DNA of 64,000 nt from the NCBI RefSeq assembly GCF_036663835.1, contig NZ_JAXOJT010000001.1, positions 1,736,001 through 1,800,000 on the forward strand. Direction: 5' to 3'. Positions 8,318 to 18,114 of the stretch are shown here, in pieces. The stretch's first letter is position 1; each line of letters begins with the position of its first letter. Source of the stretch: Sphingomonas sp. LT1P40. GTDB taxonomy: Bacteria > Pseudomonadota > Alphaproteobacteria > Sphingomonadales > Sphingomonadaceae. The notes beneath the pieces are model-generated. The model was not told where the DNA came from. It ran no database searches and saw only the letters and a program-made list of their open reading frames with translations. The translations under genes and the position numbers were made by a program.

Positions 8318-9034
8318 ATGCACCGCGCGACACCCCTCACCGGCCTCGCGCTTGCCCTGTTCCATGCAACGCCCGCCGCCGCCACCTGGACCATCGTCGC
8401 CGTCGATCCAAAGACCGGCGAGGTGGGCAGTGCAGGTGCCTCGTGCACGCCGTTCGTGGCGGGGGTCGTTCGCCTCGTGCCCGCTCGCGGCGCGATCGTC
8501 GCCCAGGCCGCGAGCAACATGCAGGCCAAGGCGGATGGCGCCGCGATGATCGCCGACGGCAAGGACGCCGCCACGGTCGTCGCCGCGATCAGCGACCGTC
8601 GCTACGACACCAGCGCGCCGGAACAGCAATATGGCGTCGTAACCCTTGCGGCGAACGGCCGGCCCTCCGCCGCCGCCTTTACCGGTGGCGAGACCGCCGA
8701 GGTGCGCGGCCACCTGACCGCCCGCGGTGTCGCCGTTCAGGGCAACATGCTCGTCAGCCGGGCCGTCCTGACCGCGACCCTCGCCGCCTGGCGCGCCGCC
8801 GAACGACGTGGTTTGCGGATGGCCGAACGCCTCCTTCTCGCACTCGAGGCGGGCTCGCGCGCAGGCGGTGATGCACGGTGTGGCGTCAAGACCGCGCAAT
8901 CCGCCTATCTGGGCGTGGCGAAGCCCGACGATGCGCCGGATCGCCTCAGCCTGCGCATCGTGGTGTCGACAGCGCGCGAGGATTCCACGAACCCCGTCAG
9001 CGAAGTGCGCCGTCGCTTCGACAAGGGTGGTTAA
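8318..9034 (+). CDS. DUF1028 family exported protein (Ntn-hydrolase-like)
   Basis: A 238-residue protein starting with a signal-like segment (ALALFHATPAAA) followed at once by the conserved DUF1028 beginning ATWTIVAVDPKTGEVGSAGAS. The DUF1028 fold is described as related to Ntn hydrolases, so a peptidase or amidase role is possible, but no substrate is known. The ATG is three bases after the moaC stop, implying co-transcription. An exported protein in the middle of a cofactor operon suggests a later insertion. Confidence 0.82.
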   Translation: MHRATPLTGLALALFHATPAAATWTIVAVDPKTGEVGSAGASCTPFVAGVVRLVPARGAIVAQAASNMQAKADGAAMIADGKDAATVVAAISDRRYDTSAPEQQYGVVTLAANGRPSAAAFTGGETAEVRGHLTARGVAVQGNMLVSRAVLTATLAAWRAAERRGLRMAERLLLALEAGSRAGGDARCGVKTAQSAYLGVAKPDDAPDRLSLRIVVSTAREDSTNPVSEVRRRFDKGG

Positions 9035-9108
9035 TCCTGCCTCCACCGCAAAAGCTTAACGATTGTTGACACCTGCAACCCCATTGTTCCCCAACATCTG
9101 GGGGCAAA

Positions 9109-10044
9109 ATGACCAATCCGGCACGTTCGGCGATCTTTTCGCTTTCAACCGATCTCGACTCCCCCTCCCCCCCGGGCGCGGCTGACGAAGCCGCGCCCGC
9201 GCTGCTTCGGTTGGCCGATGGCGACCAGGATTGCTTCGTCCATCGCATCACCTCCACCACCGCGACGCTCACCGTCACCGGCCCCGTCGACCACAATGCG
9301 CGAGCGACGATCGAGCTCCCCTTCGGCCTCAGCGCAGAGGGCGCAATCACCGGTCACGATCCCGCCGCGCTTGCATTTCGCTTCGACACGCCGGTCGATG
9401 TCGTCGGCGCACTCGCCCGTTGTCTCGCCGCGCAGACCGCCGATCAGCGCCAGATGCCGCGTATCGAATTGCGTCAGCGGCTGTGCGTCCGCCATTCGGG
9501 CCAAGTCGACTTCGCCTGGACCCGCAACCTTTCCCCTGCCGGCATCGGGGTCGAAACCCGCGCCGCGCTCACCCCCGGCGAGCTGGTCGAGATCACGCTC
9601 GACGGGCTGCGCCCGATCCAGGGCGAAGTCCGCTGGATCGAACGCGGTCAGGCCGGCATCGCCTTTGGCGAGGAAATGGGCTGGCAGTTGCTCATGCCAT
9701 GGCTGCGCAAGATCGCCACCGGCCGCCCGACGCCCGCCGCCGAATCCACCCCCTCGACGCTCGGCGCGGTCAAGAATGCGTTGCGCCTCGACATCGCCAC
9801 CCATGTCCGTTCGGGCGTCAGCTGGTGGAATGCCCAGCTCAACACGCTCAGCAGCGGTCTGGTCGAGTTCGAGAGCGCGACCGAATTCACGCCGCTGTCG
9901 TCGCTGTGGCTCTCGCTCCCGGAAATCGGCGGCTGGCCGATCCGCGTGCTCGAATGCCATGGCGCCCGGCACGTCGCCGAATTCCGCGTGCCGCTGCGCC
10001 CGCACGAAATGGCCCTGCTGGCGGAGACGACGCGGGGGCGGTGA
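9109..10044 (+). CDS. PilZ domain protein with a second, degenerate PilZ-like half
   Basis: A 311-residue soluble protein. Residues about 120-200 form a recognisable PilZ domain: RIELR (R-x3-R), NLSPAGIGVETR and GEVRWIERGQAGIAF. The first 110 residues and the last 100 (with WWNAQLNTLSSGLVEF and WPIRVLECHGARHVAEF) look like further beta-barrel, PilZ-like units without clear ligand motifs. It may be a c-di-GMP-responsive adaptor. It stands between the DUF1028 gene and a membrane-protein gene, apart from motility genes. Confidence 0.75.
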   Translation: MTNPARSAIFSLSTDLDSPSPPGAADEAAPALLRLADGDQDCFVHRITSTTATLTVTGPVDHNARATIELPFGLSAEGAITGHDPAALAFRFDTPVDVVGALARCLAAQTADQRQMPRIELRQRLCVRHSGQVDFAWTRNLSPAGIGVETRAALTPGELVEITLDGLRPIQGEVRWIERGQAGIAFGEEMGWQLLMPWLRKIATGRPTPAAESTPSTLGAVKNALRLDIATHVRSGVSWWNAQLNTLSSGLVEFESATEFTPLSSLWLSLPEIGGWPIRVLECHGARHVAEFRVPLRPHEMALLAETTRGR

Positions 10045-10111
10045 GACGCCAGAACCAGTAGCGTCGGCCCTTTCGCTTCGGCATGATGCACCCGCATACC
10101 CGGGGGCCGCC

Positions 10112-10687
10112 ATGTCATTGAATGAGTTTATCCTTGCTTTCATCGGCGTCATCATCGGGCTTGGCGTAGCCGATCTGCTGACCAGCTTTCACAAGCTGCT
10201 GCGCGCAGGATCGCGCGTGAAATGGGATTGGCTGACGCTCTTCTACGCGGTGCTGATGCTCTATTCGATGATCGTTTTCTGGTGGTGGCAATTCGGCTAT
10301 CCCGGTGCGGGTCGGACGCTGACCACCGCGGACTTTCTGCCGAAATTTGTGTTCCTCGCGATCAGTTTCCTGATGGTCGCCGCTGCGTTGCCCGACGATC
10401 TGCCGGAGGAAGGCGTGATCGACATGCGCGCCTTCTACCTCGCGTCGCTGCGCCATCGCTGGGGTTTGACCGCCGCCAGCCTCATAATGTCGAGCGGCAC
10501 AAGCGCCTATTATATCGTGGGGGCGGCTCGCTGGGACCGATTGCCGGGGCAGGCATTGGTGCTGGGCAGCGTCATCCTGGCGTTGCTCGCAACCCGGATT
10601 CGCTCGATCTGGTTTCAGGTGCTGGCAATCGGGTGGATTTTTGGCGTGACAAGTTGGTTCAACATGTTCCGTCCGATCGGCCCCTGA
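10112..10687 (+). CDS. Membrane protein of unknown function
   Basis: A 191-residue protein with five or six hydrophobic segments (about residues 5-23, 41-61, 78-95, 118-135, 147-162 and 168-184), so an inner-membrane protein. No catalytic motif or known family was recognised. The ATG at 10112 was preferred because it starts directly before the first membrane segment; the upstream reading frame is an antisense-like shadow of the PilZ gene. Its stop is four bases before moeA, so it is probably in the same transcript. Confidence 0.7.
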   Translation: MSLNEFILAFIGVIIGLGVADLLTSFHKLLRAGSRVKWDWLTLFYAVLMLYSMIVFWWWQFGYPGAGRTLTTADFLPKFVFLAISFLMVAAALPDDLPEEGVIDMRAFYLASLRHRWGLTAASLIMSSGTSAYYIVGAARWDRLPGQALVLGSVILALLATRIRSIWFQVLAIGWIFGVTSWFNMFRPIGP

Positions 10688-10691
10688 TACG

Positions 10692-11876
10692 ATGCCCCCC
10701 CTCCTCTCCGTCGCCGAAGCCCAGCGCCGCCTCCTTGCGCTCGCCCGACCCGTGGCGACCGAACGTGTCGCCCTGCGCAATGCCGCCAGCCGCTGGGCCG
10801 CCACGCCCGTCACCGCGCTGCGCACCCAACCCGAACTGCCGCTCTCCGCGATGGACGGCTATGCGATCCGCTTCGCCGATATGCCCGGCCCGTGGCAGGT
10901 GATCGGCGAGAGCGCCGCCGGTCGTCCCTTCGCCGCGTCCATCGCCGCGCATCAGGCAGTCCGTATCTTCACCGGAGCCGCGCTCCCGCCCGATGCCGAC
11001 ACGGTGCTGGTGCAGGAAGAAGCGCTGCGCGATGCCAATCTGCTGATCCTGAACGGCGAAGGTCCGGACCATGCCGGTCGCAACGTCCGCCCGGCGGGTC
11101 TCGACTTCACGCAAACCGAAACCCTGATCGAACCCGGCGATCGCCTCACCCCCGCGCGCATCGCACTCGCCGCCATTGCCGGACACGCAAGACTACCCGT
11201 CCGCCGCCGCGTCCGCATCGCCATTGCCGCCACCGGCGACGAACTCCGCCCGCATGGCGAGCCGCTCGCCCCCGGCCAACTCCATGAGAGCAACGGCGTC
11301 ATGCTTGCCGCGCTGCTTGCCGACCTGCCGGTCGAGATTATCGACCTCGGCATCCTGCCCGACCGCCACGAAGCGCTTGCCTCCGCCTTTGCCGCCGTCA
11401 CCGCCGACATCCTGGTCACCACCGGTGGCGCATCGGTCGGCGATCATGATCTGGTCCGTCCCGCACTCGAAGCCGCCCGGACCCAAATCGACTTCTGGCG
11501 CATCGCGCTGCGCCCCGGCAAGCCGATGATGGCCGGACGCATGCGCGATACCGTGGTCCTGGGCCTGCCCGGCAACCCCGTTTCGGCGTTTGTCACCGCA
11601 TTTGTGTTCGTACGCCCGCTGGTCGCACACCTCTCGGGTGCAGCGGACCCGCTGCCCCGAACCACCCGCGCGATTCTCGGTGAGCCGCTTCCGGCCAACG
11701 GCCCGCGCGCCGATTATCTGCGCGCCGCCCACCGCGACGGTTGCGTCGTCGCGGCGGCGATCCAGGAAAGCTCGATGCTCCGTACCTTGGCCCGCGCCGA
11801 CTGCCTGATCGTCCGCGCGCCCCACGCCCCGGCGGCGGTTTCAGGCGACTCGGTGGAAATCCTGCATCTCGCTTGA
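10692..11876 (+). CDS. moeA: Molybdopterin molybdenumtransferase
   Basis: A 394-residue MoeA, which inserts molybdate into adenylylated molybdopterin. The N-terminal part contains LSAMDGYAIR and FTGAALPPDADTV, and the catalytic MoeA/MogA domain shows TTGGASVGDHDL and the late LPGNPVSAFVTAFVF motif. The C-terminal domain (RADYLRAAH to VEILHL) is complete. Length is normal. It pairs functionally with moaC upstream and precedes lexA by 59 bases. Confidence 0.95.
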   Translation: MPPLLSVAEAQRRLLALARPVATERVALRNAASRWAATPVTALRTQPELPLSAMDGYAIRFADMPGPWQVIGESAAGRPFAASIAAHQAVRIFTGAALPPDADTVLVQEEALRDANLLILNGEGPDHAGRNVRPAGLDFTQTETLIEPGDRLTPARIALAAIAGHARLPVRRRVRIAIAATGDELRPHGEPLAPGQLHESNGVMLAALLADLPVEIIDLGILPDRHEALASAFAAVTADILVTTGGASVGDHDLVRPALEAARTQIDFWRIALRPGKPMMAGRMRDTVVLGLPGNPVSAFVTAFVFVRPLVAHLSGAADPLPRTTRAILGEPLPANGPRADYLRAAHRDGCVVAAAIQESSMLRTLARADCLIVRAPHAPAAVSGDSVEILHLA

Positions 11877-11901
11877 CACAAGCGAAGAACAAGGCGTAAA
11901 C

Positions 11902-11916
11902 GTTCCGCGTCTGTTC
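11902..11916 (+). promoter_or_regulatory. SOS box (LexA operator) before lexA
   Basis: GTTC (11902-11905), seven bases, GTTC (11913-11916) is an exact match to the alphaproteobacterial LexA operator GTTC-N7-GTTC. It lies 19 bases before the lexA ATG at 11936, as expected for autorepression. Confidence 0.85.
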
Positions 11917-11935
11917 TGGAACAAGGGAACGTCCG

Positions 11936-12616
11936 ATGCTTACCCGCAAGCAGCATGAGCTGATCTGCTTCATCGCCGATCGTCTGAACGACAGCGGCGT
12001 GTCCCCCTCGTTCGAGGAGATGAAGGAGGCGCTCGACCTCAAGTCGAAGTCCGGCGTCCACCGCCTGATCTCGGCATTGGAGGAACGCGGCTTCCTCCGC
12101 CGCTTGCCCAACCGCGCCCGCGCGCTCGAAGTGCTGAAGATGCCCGAGCGTGCCGATGCGAAGAAGGCGGCACCGACATTGGTGGCAAAGGACAATGTCG
12201 TGGCGCTGACCCGTCCGGCTGCGCGGCCCGCCAACGACGTGATCGAAATCCCGCTCCACGGCCGCATCGCCGCCGGTGTGCCGATCGAGGCGATGGAGGG
12301 ATCGACCATGCTCCCGGTCCCCGCCGCGTTGCTCGGATCGGGCGAACATTATGCGCTCGAAGTCGCCGGTGACTCGATGGTCGAGGCCGGGATTTTCGAC
12401 GGCGATTATGCCCTCATCCGCCGTCAGGAAACAGCCCGCGACGGTGAGATCGTCGTGGCGCTGATCGAGGATAGCGAAGCGACGCTCAAATATTTCCGCA
12501 ACGAAGGCAGCATGGTGAGGCTCGACCCCGCCAACCGCGCCTACGACCCCCAGCGCTATCGCCCCGATCAGGTGCGTGTGCAGGGCAAGCTCGCCGGATT
12601 GCTGCGCCGCTATTGA
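11936..12616 (+). CDS. lexA: SOS response repressor LexA
   Basis: A 226-residue LexA. The N-terminal winged helix ([17 protein letters not shown] to about residue 66) binds the operator. A linker of about 40 residues leads to the S24 peptidase-like domain with the self-cleavage site Ala113-Gly114 (RIAAGVP), nucleophile Ser147 ([10 protein letters not shown]) and general base Lys185 (TLKYF). RecA-stimulated autocleavage would free SOS genes. A perfect SOS box stands just before the gene. recA is not in the window. Confidence 0.97.
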   Translation: MLTRKQHELICFIADRLNDSGVSPSFEEMKEALDLKSKSGVHRLISALEERGFLRRLPNRARALEVLKMPERADAKKAAPTLVAKDNVVALTRPAARPANDVIEIPLHGRIAAGVPIEAMEGSTMLPVPAALLGSGEHYALEVAGDSMVEAGIFDGDYALIRRQETARDGEIVVALIEDSEATLKYFRNEGSMVRLDPANRAYDPQRYRPDQVRVQGKLAGLLRRY

Positions 12617-12625
12617 TCTTCTTAG

Positions 12626-12675
12626 CCCCTCCCCTTCAGGGGAGGGGTTGGGGTGGGGCCTGTCAGCACAGGCCC
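12626..12675. repeat. Double hairpin, REP-like intergenic element
   Basis: CCCCTCCCC (12626-12634) and GGGGAGGGG (12639-12647) form a 9-bp stem with loop TTCA. After TTGGGGT a second stem GGGCCTGT/ACAGGCCC (12656-12663/12668-12675) has loop CAGC. The first is similar to the hairpin at 44478-44503 (shared TTCA loop end and CCCTC core). It follows lexA and could act as a terminator, although no T run follows. Confidence 0.65.
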
Positions 12676-12703
12676 ACGTCAGCGAAGTGTCTAGGAGACC
12701 CAA

Positions 12704-13114
12704 ATGACCATCGCCGGTGGCTGTCACTGCGGCGCGATCCGCTACCAACTTACCGGTGAACCGCTCCACGGCGGTCAGGCGCTGTGCCATTGTTCCGATT
12801 GCCGCCGCGCATCGGGCGCGCCGATGGTCGGCTGGGCGATGTATCCCGAGGATGCGCTGACCGTCACCCAGGGCAGCCCGCGCGAATATGCCTCGTCCGA
12901 CCATGGCCGCCGCTGGTTCTGCGAAACCTGCGGCACCGGCCTCATCTACCGCAACGACCAGAATCTCCCGGGCCTTGTCGACATCCAGGCCGCGACCCTC
13001 GACGACCCCGACACAGTGGCCGCGGTCGCCCATATCCAGACCGCCGAACGTGTCGGCTGGATGAAGAACGCGCACGATCTGCCCGAGTTTTCGCGCTTTC
13101 CGGGAATGGAATGA
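12704..13114 (+). CDS. GFA family (glutathione-dependent formaldehyde-activating-like) protein
   Basis: A 136-residue zinc protein of the GFA fold. The cysteines that bind zinc are visible: GGCHCGAIRY near residues 6-10, CHCSDC near 28-33 and FCETCG near 71-74. Proteins of this family are often named after glutathione-dependent formaldehyde activation, but most have no proven activity. The ATG at 12704 follows AGGAGA. It lies alone downstream of lexA and a hairpin element, facing a minus-strand gene across a long palindrome. Confidence 0.88.
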   Translation: MTIAGGCHCGAIRYQLTGEPLHGGQALCHCSDCRRASGAPMVGWAMYPEDALTVTQGSPREYASSDHGRRWFCETCGTGLIYRNDQNLPGLVDIQAATLDDPDTVAAVAHIQTAERVGWMKNAHDLPEFSRFPGME

Positions 13115-13174
13115 CCGCCGCCACAAGTGCGGAAGTCATATCATTCTATAACGTGACGACATCACTGATTTTCT

Positions 13175-13255
13175 CGTCACCCCGAGCTTGACCCGGGGTC
13201 CCGCTTTTTCGACCGGTCGCCATTAGCGGGACCCCGGGTCAAGCCCGGGGTGACG
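13175..13255. repeat. Long palindromic repeat (REP/BIME-like)
   Basis: Two 31-base arms (13175-13205 and 13225-13255) are inverse complements at 30 of 31 positions, separated by 19 bases. Each arm itself contains a GTCACCCCGG...CCGGGGTCC core. The same core forms hairpins at 36253-36273 and 41370-41389. It lies between two convergent genes and could end transcription from both sides. Confidence 0.75.
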
Positions 13256-13314
13256 GTCGTTAGTTCAAGCTGAAGTCATCATGCTTCAGCTGCGGAGCGC
13301 GGCCTGCGTCGTCT

Positions 13315-14361
13315 CTACTGTGGACGATCCCAGCAGGGCGGGTTCGCGCAGCCATAGATGCCGTCCTCCCCGCCAACGCGCGGTGTCTTGCGCTGGGCAT
13401 CCTCCCGCGCCTTTGCGTCGCGCCGGTCCTGCTCCTCGCGGGCACGCGCGTTTCCGCCGGATCCGCCGCCGCCATCGTCGCCGCCCCCGGCGCTGGGCGC
13501 ATAGCCGTCTCTACCCGACACGCCTGAACTCGAACTCGAACTCGACGACGCGACCGCCGCGACAACGACAAGCCCGACCAGCGCCGCGATCGCCGCACCC
13601 TGACCCGGTGTGCGCAGCCCCCGGCACCCGATCAGCGTGTCCTGAAACTCGATGCAGGAGAATTTTCCGTCGGCCACCCGCACCCGCACATGCCCGCGCG
13701 CGCCGCCGACATAGGAAAAATCGGCATTGAGCTGATAGATCGAGGTGCTGAGCGTCGTGACCCGCGCGTTGCGAATGCTTCCGCGTGCATATTCATTGAT
13801 CGCCCAGCCGCGCGAATCCGCTGCCACCAGTTGATCGAGATACTGGTTGATCCGGCCCCAATCGGGCGCCGCCGGGCGGGCGACGGTCCGCGCCGCCACA
13901 GTCGGAACCGGCGCAGCGGGAACGGTCCGCGTCGGTGCCGCCGCCCATCGCTGTTGCCATACGGGCCGAACCGCAAGCCGCGCGGTCTGGTTCATCCGCC
14001 GATATCCCGCGCTCGCGTCCAGATAGACGATGTTCACCGGCGCGCCCGAATAATATTGCGACACCTCTGTATCGAAATCGCGGAACGTGTCGGATCGCGT
14101 GAAATAGCGGTCCTCCACCGCGATGACGATATCGCCGCGTTGAAGCCCGGTGAACGGACTATTCCGCGCATCCCTCACCTTGAACCCTGCGACCCCGTCG
14201 CCGTAGCGATAGACGGCGGTCTCGAAATCGGCACCGATCGAGCCGATGTCGTCATCATCGGCAGTCGTCACCTGTGGCGACGCCAGCACCGGCAATGAAA
14301 CCACCGGCATGGCCAGTAACGACGCCGCTGCAAGCAGATGCGAAATCCCGCGCATTTCCAT
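13315..14361 (-). CDS. Exported protein with a PDZ-like region and a glycine-rich C-terminus
   Basis: A 348-residue protein. The signal-like N-terminus (HLLAAASLLAMPVVSLPVLASP) is followed by a stretch resembling a PDZ loop (GFKVRDARNSPFTGLQRGDIVIAVEDRYF), a middle domain, then a hydrophobic segment (AAIAALVGLVVVAAVA) and a Ser/Gly-rich charged tail ending CANPPCWDRPQ. No protease motif is seen. The start was placed at ATG 14361, with GGGGG upstream on the minus strand; ATG 14355 is also possible. It follows comEC on the same strand with a 108-base gap. Function unknown. Confidence 0.7.
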   Translation of the reverse strand: MEMRGISHLLAAASLLAMPVVSLPVLASPQVTTADDDDIGSIGADFETAVYRYGDGVAGFKVRDARNSPFTGLQRGDIVIAVEDRYFTRSDTFRDFDTEVSQYYSGAPVNIVYLDASAGYRRMNQTARLAVRPVWQQRWAAAPTRTVPAAPVPTVAARTVARPAAPDWGRINQYLDQLVAADSRGWAINEYARGSIRNARVTTLSTSIYQLNADFSYVGGARGHVRVRVADGKFSCIEFQDTLIGCRGLRTPGQGAAIAALVGLVVVAAVASSSSSSSSGVSGRDGYAPSAGGGDDGGGGSGGNARAREEQDRRDAKAREDAQRKTPRVGGEDGIYGCANPPCWDRPQ

Positions 14362-14469
14362 ACCCCCAAGAATCACGCCGCGATCGCCCCATTTCGACTT
14401 CACAAAGATTCCGCTCCATTGGAAATATAGCAACGATTTATTTGCGCGGCGCAGAACGGCAACCGCGTC

Positions 14470-16629
14470 TCACCGCTCTCGCTTCGTCACCGGCTTCGGC
14501 GGCATCACCCTCTCCGGCGTCAGCCACGGATGCGCCGCCCCCGCCCGCCGCACCGTCCGGACCTCCGGCGTCGCCGATAACGTGATCGCCACCCCGCCGG
14601 TTTCCTGCAAAAACAGCCGGTCCAGCTTCAGCCATTTCGGCACGCACCCCGGTGGCAATCGCCGGTCCGCCACCACGATATCGGCGGAGCGACACACGTC
14701 CATCATCTCGCGCCACGGCACCAGATATCCGCTGCGGGTCGCCGCGATCCGCCAGCGCCGCCCGTCGCGCTCGACCTCGATCACGCACAGATCCGGGCTG
14801 CATTTCACGCCGTCCTGCTCCGACAAGGGCGGCAGTTCGGCGTCCACGCCGCCATTCTCGCTCATCATCGAACGCACATAGTCACCCGCCCGATCCCGCA
14901 GCAGCGCCACATTGCCGCCCCCCGTGCGCAGCGCCAGATGCCGCCCGTCCCCCGTCACCAGCAAGTCCGGCATCGGCGTCGTCAGCGCCCACACCGCTCC
15001 AACCAGCATCGGCGCAAACCCCAGCAGCCGCACTCGGGTCTTCCACAAGGCAAACCAGATCCCGCCCGCCACCATCAGCGCATAGGCACCCCCGGGCATC
15101 CCCGGCAGCATCGCCAGCGCCCCTGGCGCGTTCGCGGCGGTATGGGCGATCCACAGCAACAGCTTCAGCCCTTGCTCCGCCGCCCACCAGAATGGCGCAC
15201 CCAGCCCCACCGCATCGAACGCCAGTCCCGCCGCCTCGAACGGCATCACGACAAACGTCGTCAGCGGAATCGCCACGATGTTCGCCAGCGCCCCGTACAG
15301 CCCCGATTTGTGGAAATGATACAATGCGATCGGCGTCAGCGCGATCTCGACGACCAAGCCGGTCAGCAGCAGCGACGCCACCCCACGCCCAAACCGCCGC
15401 CCGAACCTCTCCTCACGCCGCTCAAACCAACCGCGTACCGTGCGGCTCTCGTACAAGGCAACGATCGCCGTCACCGCTGCGAAACTCATCTGAAAACTCG
15501 GCCCCATCAGCGCCTCGGGCCATAGCAGCAATACCACCAGCGCGCCGAACGCAACCAGCCTGAGCGTGATCGCCTCGCGCCCCAGCATCATCGCCGCCAG
15601 CACCAGCAATGCGGCGATGCACGACCGCACCGTCGGCACCTCTGCCCCCGTCAGCAGCGTATAGCCAACCGCCGTTACTCCCGCCACGCCCGCCGCGATC
15701 ACCGGCAACGGCCAGCGCAACGCCAGCGTCGGGCTGAGCGCCAGCAGCCGCAGCACCAGCAACATCGTCGCCCCGACCACCGCCGTCACATGCAACCCGC
15801 TGACCGAAAGCAGATGCGCGAGCCCCGACCGCCGCAATGCCTCCGCATCTTCCTCGGATATCGCCCCGCGATCCCCCGTCACCAGTGACGCCGCAATGCC
15901 GCCAGCACTCCCTTCGACCCGCGACTGGACATGCGCCGTCAACCGCTCGCGCAGCCCGCTTTTCGCCTGACCCGGCGACACGATCTCGACGGGCGCAAAC
16001 CCTCGCCCCGTTGCCCCCAGTCCATCGAACCACGCCACCCGCTCGAAATCATACGCGCCCGGCACAGCGGGTGGCGCGGGCGGCATCAGCCGCGCCCGCA
16101 ACTTCACCAATGCCCCACGTGTCAAACCCTCGGGCACATCCCTCATCGCCAGATTGACCCGCACCAATCGCGGCAATCCCGCCCCTGCATCGGGCGCAAT
16201 CCGCACGCGCATCAGTTCGCGCGCGGGCAACGGCTCGACCCGTTCGACCTTGCCGTGAAATTCCACGATCGCCGCTCGTTCCAGCACCGGTGCCGCAATC
16301 CGCTCCGCCCGCCACCACACCAAAGCACAGCCGATCGCCACCAGACCCGCCGCCAGTGTCACCACCCGCGCTGCGCGTCTGCCATCGCTTACCGCAATCC
16401 CGGCGACCGCCAGCGCCAGCCCGCCCAGCACCACCGCACCCCAGCGGCTGGCATCGGGCAGCGCGAACCATAGGCCGATGCCCACGCCGAGCATCACCGG
16501 TACCCACAGCACCAGCTGCCCGCGTTCTGCTTCCAGCCAGCGCTCAAGCCGCTCGCCGACGCGCCAGCGCCCCGCGATTTGAAGCAGGCTGAACCCCGTG
16601 CTACGGGCGCTCGCGGCGGTACTGGCCAT
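14470..16629 (-). CDS. comEC: ComEC/Rec2 family DNA-uptake channel protein
   Basis: A 719-residue inner-membrane protein. An N-terminal region with several membrane segments and a soluble OB-like part (residues about 110-220) precedes the Competence domain, recognisable from RRSGLAHLLSVSGLHVTAV and TGAEVPTVRSCIAA. At least eight hydrophobic segments follow. In transformation ComEC carries single-stranded DNA across the inner membrane. The C-terminal part has no HxHxDH motif, so the beta-lactamase-like nuclease domain seen in some ComEC proteins is absent or degenerate. ATG 16629 was preferred over GTG 16632. It diverges from gltX with only 27 bases between starts. Confidence 0.88.
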   Translation of the reverse strand: MASTAASARSTGFSLLQIAGRWRVGERLERWLEAERGQLVLWVPVMLGVGIGLWFALPDASRWGAVVLGGLALAVAGIAVSDGRRAARVVTLAAGLVAIGCALVWWRAERIAAPVLERAAIVEFHGKVERVEPLPARELMRVRIAPDAGAGLPRLVRVNLAMRDVPEGLTRGALVKLRARLMPPAPPAVPGAYDFERVAWFDGLGATGRGFAPVEIVSPGQAKSGLRERLTAHVQSRVEGSAGGIAASLVTGDRGAISEEDAEALRRSGLAHLLSVSGLHVTAVVGATMLLVLRLLALSPTLALRWPLPVIAAGVAGVTAVGYTLLTGAEVPTVRSCIAALLVLAAMMLGREAITLRLVAFGALVVLLLWPEALMGPSFQMSFAAVTAIVALYESRTVRGWFERREERFGRRFGRGVASLLLTGLVVEIALTPIALYHFHKSGLYGALANIVAIPLTTFVVMPFEAAGLAFDAVGLGAPFWWAAEQGLKLLLWIAHTAANAPGALAMLPGMPGGAYALMVAGGIWFALWKTRVRLLGFAPMLVGAVWALTTPMPDLLVTGDGRHLALRTGGGNVALLRDRAGDYVRSMMSENGGVDAELPPLSEQDGVKCSPDLCVIEVERDGRRWRIAATRSGYLVPWREMMDVCRSADIVVADRRLPPGCVPKWLKLDRLFLQETGGVAITLSATPEVRTVRRAGAAHPWLTPERVMPPKPVTKRER

Positions 16630-16656
16630 CACGCATCAGCTTGGGAGTAAGCGCGG

Positions 16657-18096
16657 TTGAGCGCAACATCTGAACCCGGAACCGGGTCCATCGTCACGCG
16701 CTTCGCCCCGTCGCCGACGGGGTTTCTGCACATTGGCGGTGCGCGCACCGCCTTGTTCAACTGGCTGTTCGCCCGTCACCATGGCGGCCAGTTCCTGCTG
16801 CGGATCGAGGATACCGATCGCGCTCGCTCTACCGAACCGGCAATTGCCGCGATTCTCGACGGCATGCGCTGGCTCGGCCTCGATTGGGATGGCGACGAAG
16901 TCTATCAGTTCGCCCGCGCCGATCGCCATGCCGAGGTCGCGCGCGCGATGCTCGCCAGCGGCCACGCCTATCGCTGCTGGATGAGCCAGGACGAGATCGC
17001 CGCCCAGCGCGCCGAGGCACAGGCCGCGAAAACCCCCTATCGCATCCGCAGCCCGTGGCGCGACCGCACCGACGGCCCGCTCGACCAGCCGCACGTCGTC
17101 CGCATCCGCGCCGAACGCGACGGCGCCACGACGATCATCGACAAGGTCCAGGGCGAGGTTACCGTCCAGAATGCCGAGCTGGACGATATGGTCCTGCTCC
17201 GTTCGGACGGCACGCCGACCTATATGCTCGCAGTCGTCGTGGACGATCACGACATGGGCGTCACCCACGTCATTCGCGGGGACGACCACCTCAACAACGC
17301 CTTTCGCCAGCTCACGATCATTCGTGCGATGCAGTGGCCGGAGCCGATCTACGCGCACATCCCGCTGATCCACGGTGCGGACGGATCGAAACTGTCGAAG
17401 CGCCACGGCGCACTTGGCGTCGATTCCTACCGCGACGAACTCGGCGTGCTACCCGAAGCGCTGTTCAACCACCTTCTCCGCCTCGGCTGGGGGCATGGCG
17501 ATGACGAGTTTATCAGCCGCGAACAGGCAATCGAGTGGTTCGGGCTGGAGGGTGTCGGCAAAAGCGCGTCGCGCTTCGACCTGAAGAAGCTCGACAACAT
17601 CAACGGCCATTACATCCGCGCCGCCGACGATACGCGACTCGCGGACCTCGCCGCCCCGTTTCTGCCCTCCCCACCCACGCCCGAACAGCGCGAACTTCTG
17701 CAACGCAGCATGCCCGCACTCAAGCCACGCGCCGCGAATTTGCGAGAGATTGCCGAGGGCGCAGCCTTTCTGTTTCGCACGCGCCCACTGGAAATGGACG
17801 CGGACGCAGCAACTCTGCTAGAGGGCGATGCGAAGGCTATCCTTCATTCCGTTCACGTCGCACTTGACGCGCTCGCGGACTGGAATACGGAGACGCTCGA
17901 AGCGGCGGTACGCCAGGTGGCGGAGACGGCCGGGGTCAAATTGGGGGTGGTCGCACAACCGCTCCGCGCGGCGCTCACCGGGCGCCGCACGTCCCCCGGC
18001 ATCTACGACGTCCTCGCCCTGTTGGGGCGTGAGGAAAGCCTGGGCCGGATCGGCGATCAGATGACGGCCCCTGCCGGTTCCGGCGCTGCGGGCTGA
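16657..18096 (+). CDS. gltX: Glutamate--tRNA ligase
   Basis: A 479-residue class I synthetase charging tRNA-Glu (possibly also tRNA-Gln). The HIGH motif appears as [10 protein letters not shown] with HIGG at 25-28, and the KMSKS motif as KLSKR at 245-249. The anticodon-binding helical part follows and ends normally. The TTG at 16657 follows GGGAG and adds a short polar N-terminus; the next plausible start would cut into the conserved strand. gltA follows 18 bases later. Confidence 0.96.
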   Translation: MSATSEPGTGSIVTRFAPSPTGFLHIGGARTALFNWLFARHHGGQFLLRIEDTDRARSTEPAIAAILDGMRWLGLDWDGDEVYQFARADRHAEVARAMLASGHAYRCWMSQDEIAAQRAEAQAAKTPYRIRSPWRDRTDGPLDQPHVVRIRAERDGATTIIDKVQGEVTVQNAELDDMVLLRSDGTPTYMLAVVVDDHDMGVTHVIRGDDHLNNAFRQLTIIRAMQWPEPIYAHIPLIHGADGSKLSKRHGALGVDSYRDELGVLPEALFNHLLRLGWGHGDDEFISREQAIEWFGLEGVGKSASRFDLKKLDNINGHYIRAADDTRLADLAAPFLPSPPTPEQRELLQRSMPALKPRAANLREIAEGAAFLFRTRPLEMDADAATLLEGDAKAILHSVHVALDALADWNTETLEAAVRQVAETAGVKLGVVAQPLRAALTGRRTSPGIYDVLALLGREESLGRIGDQMTAPAGSGAAG

Positions 18097-18114
18097 AGCA
18101 AAAGGAAGACGAAT

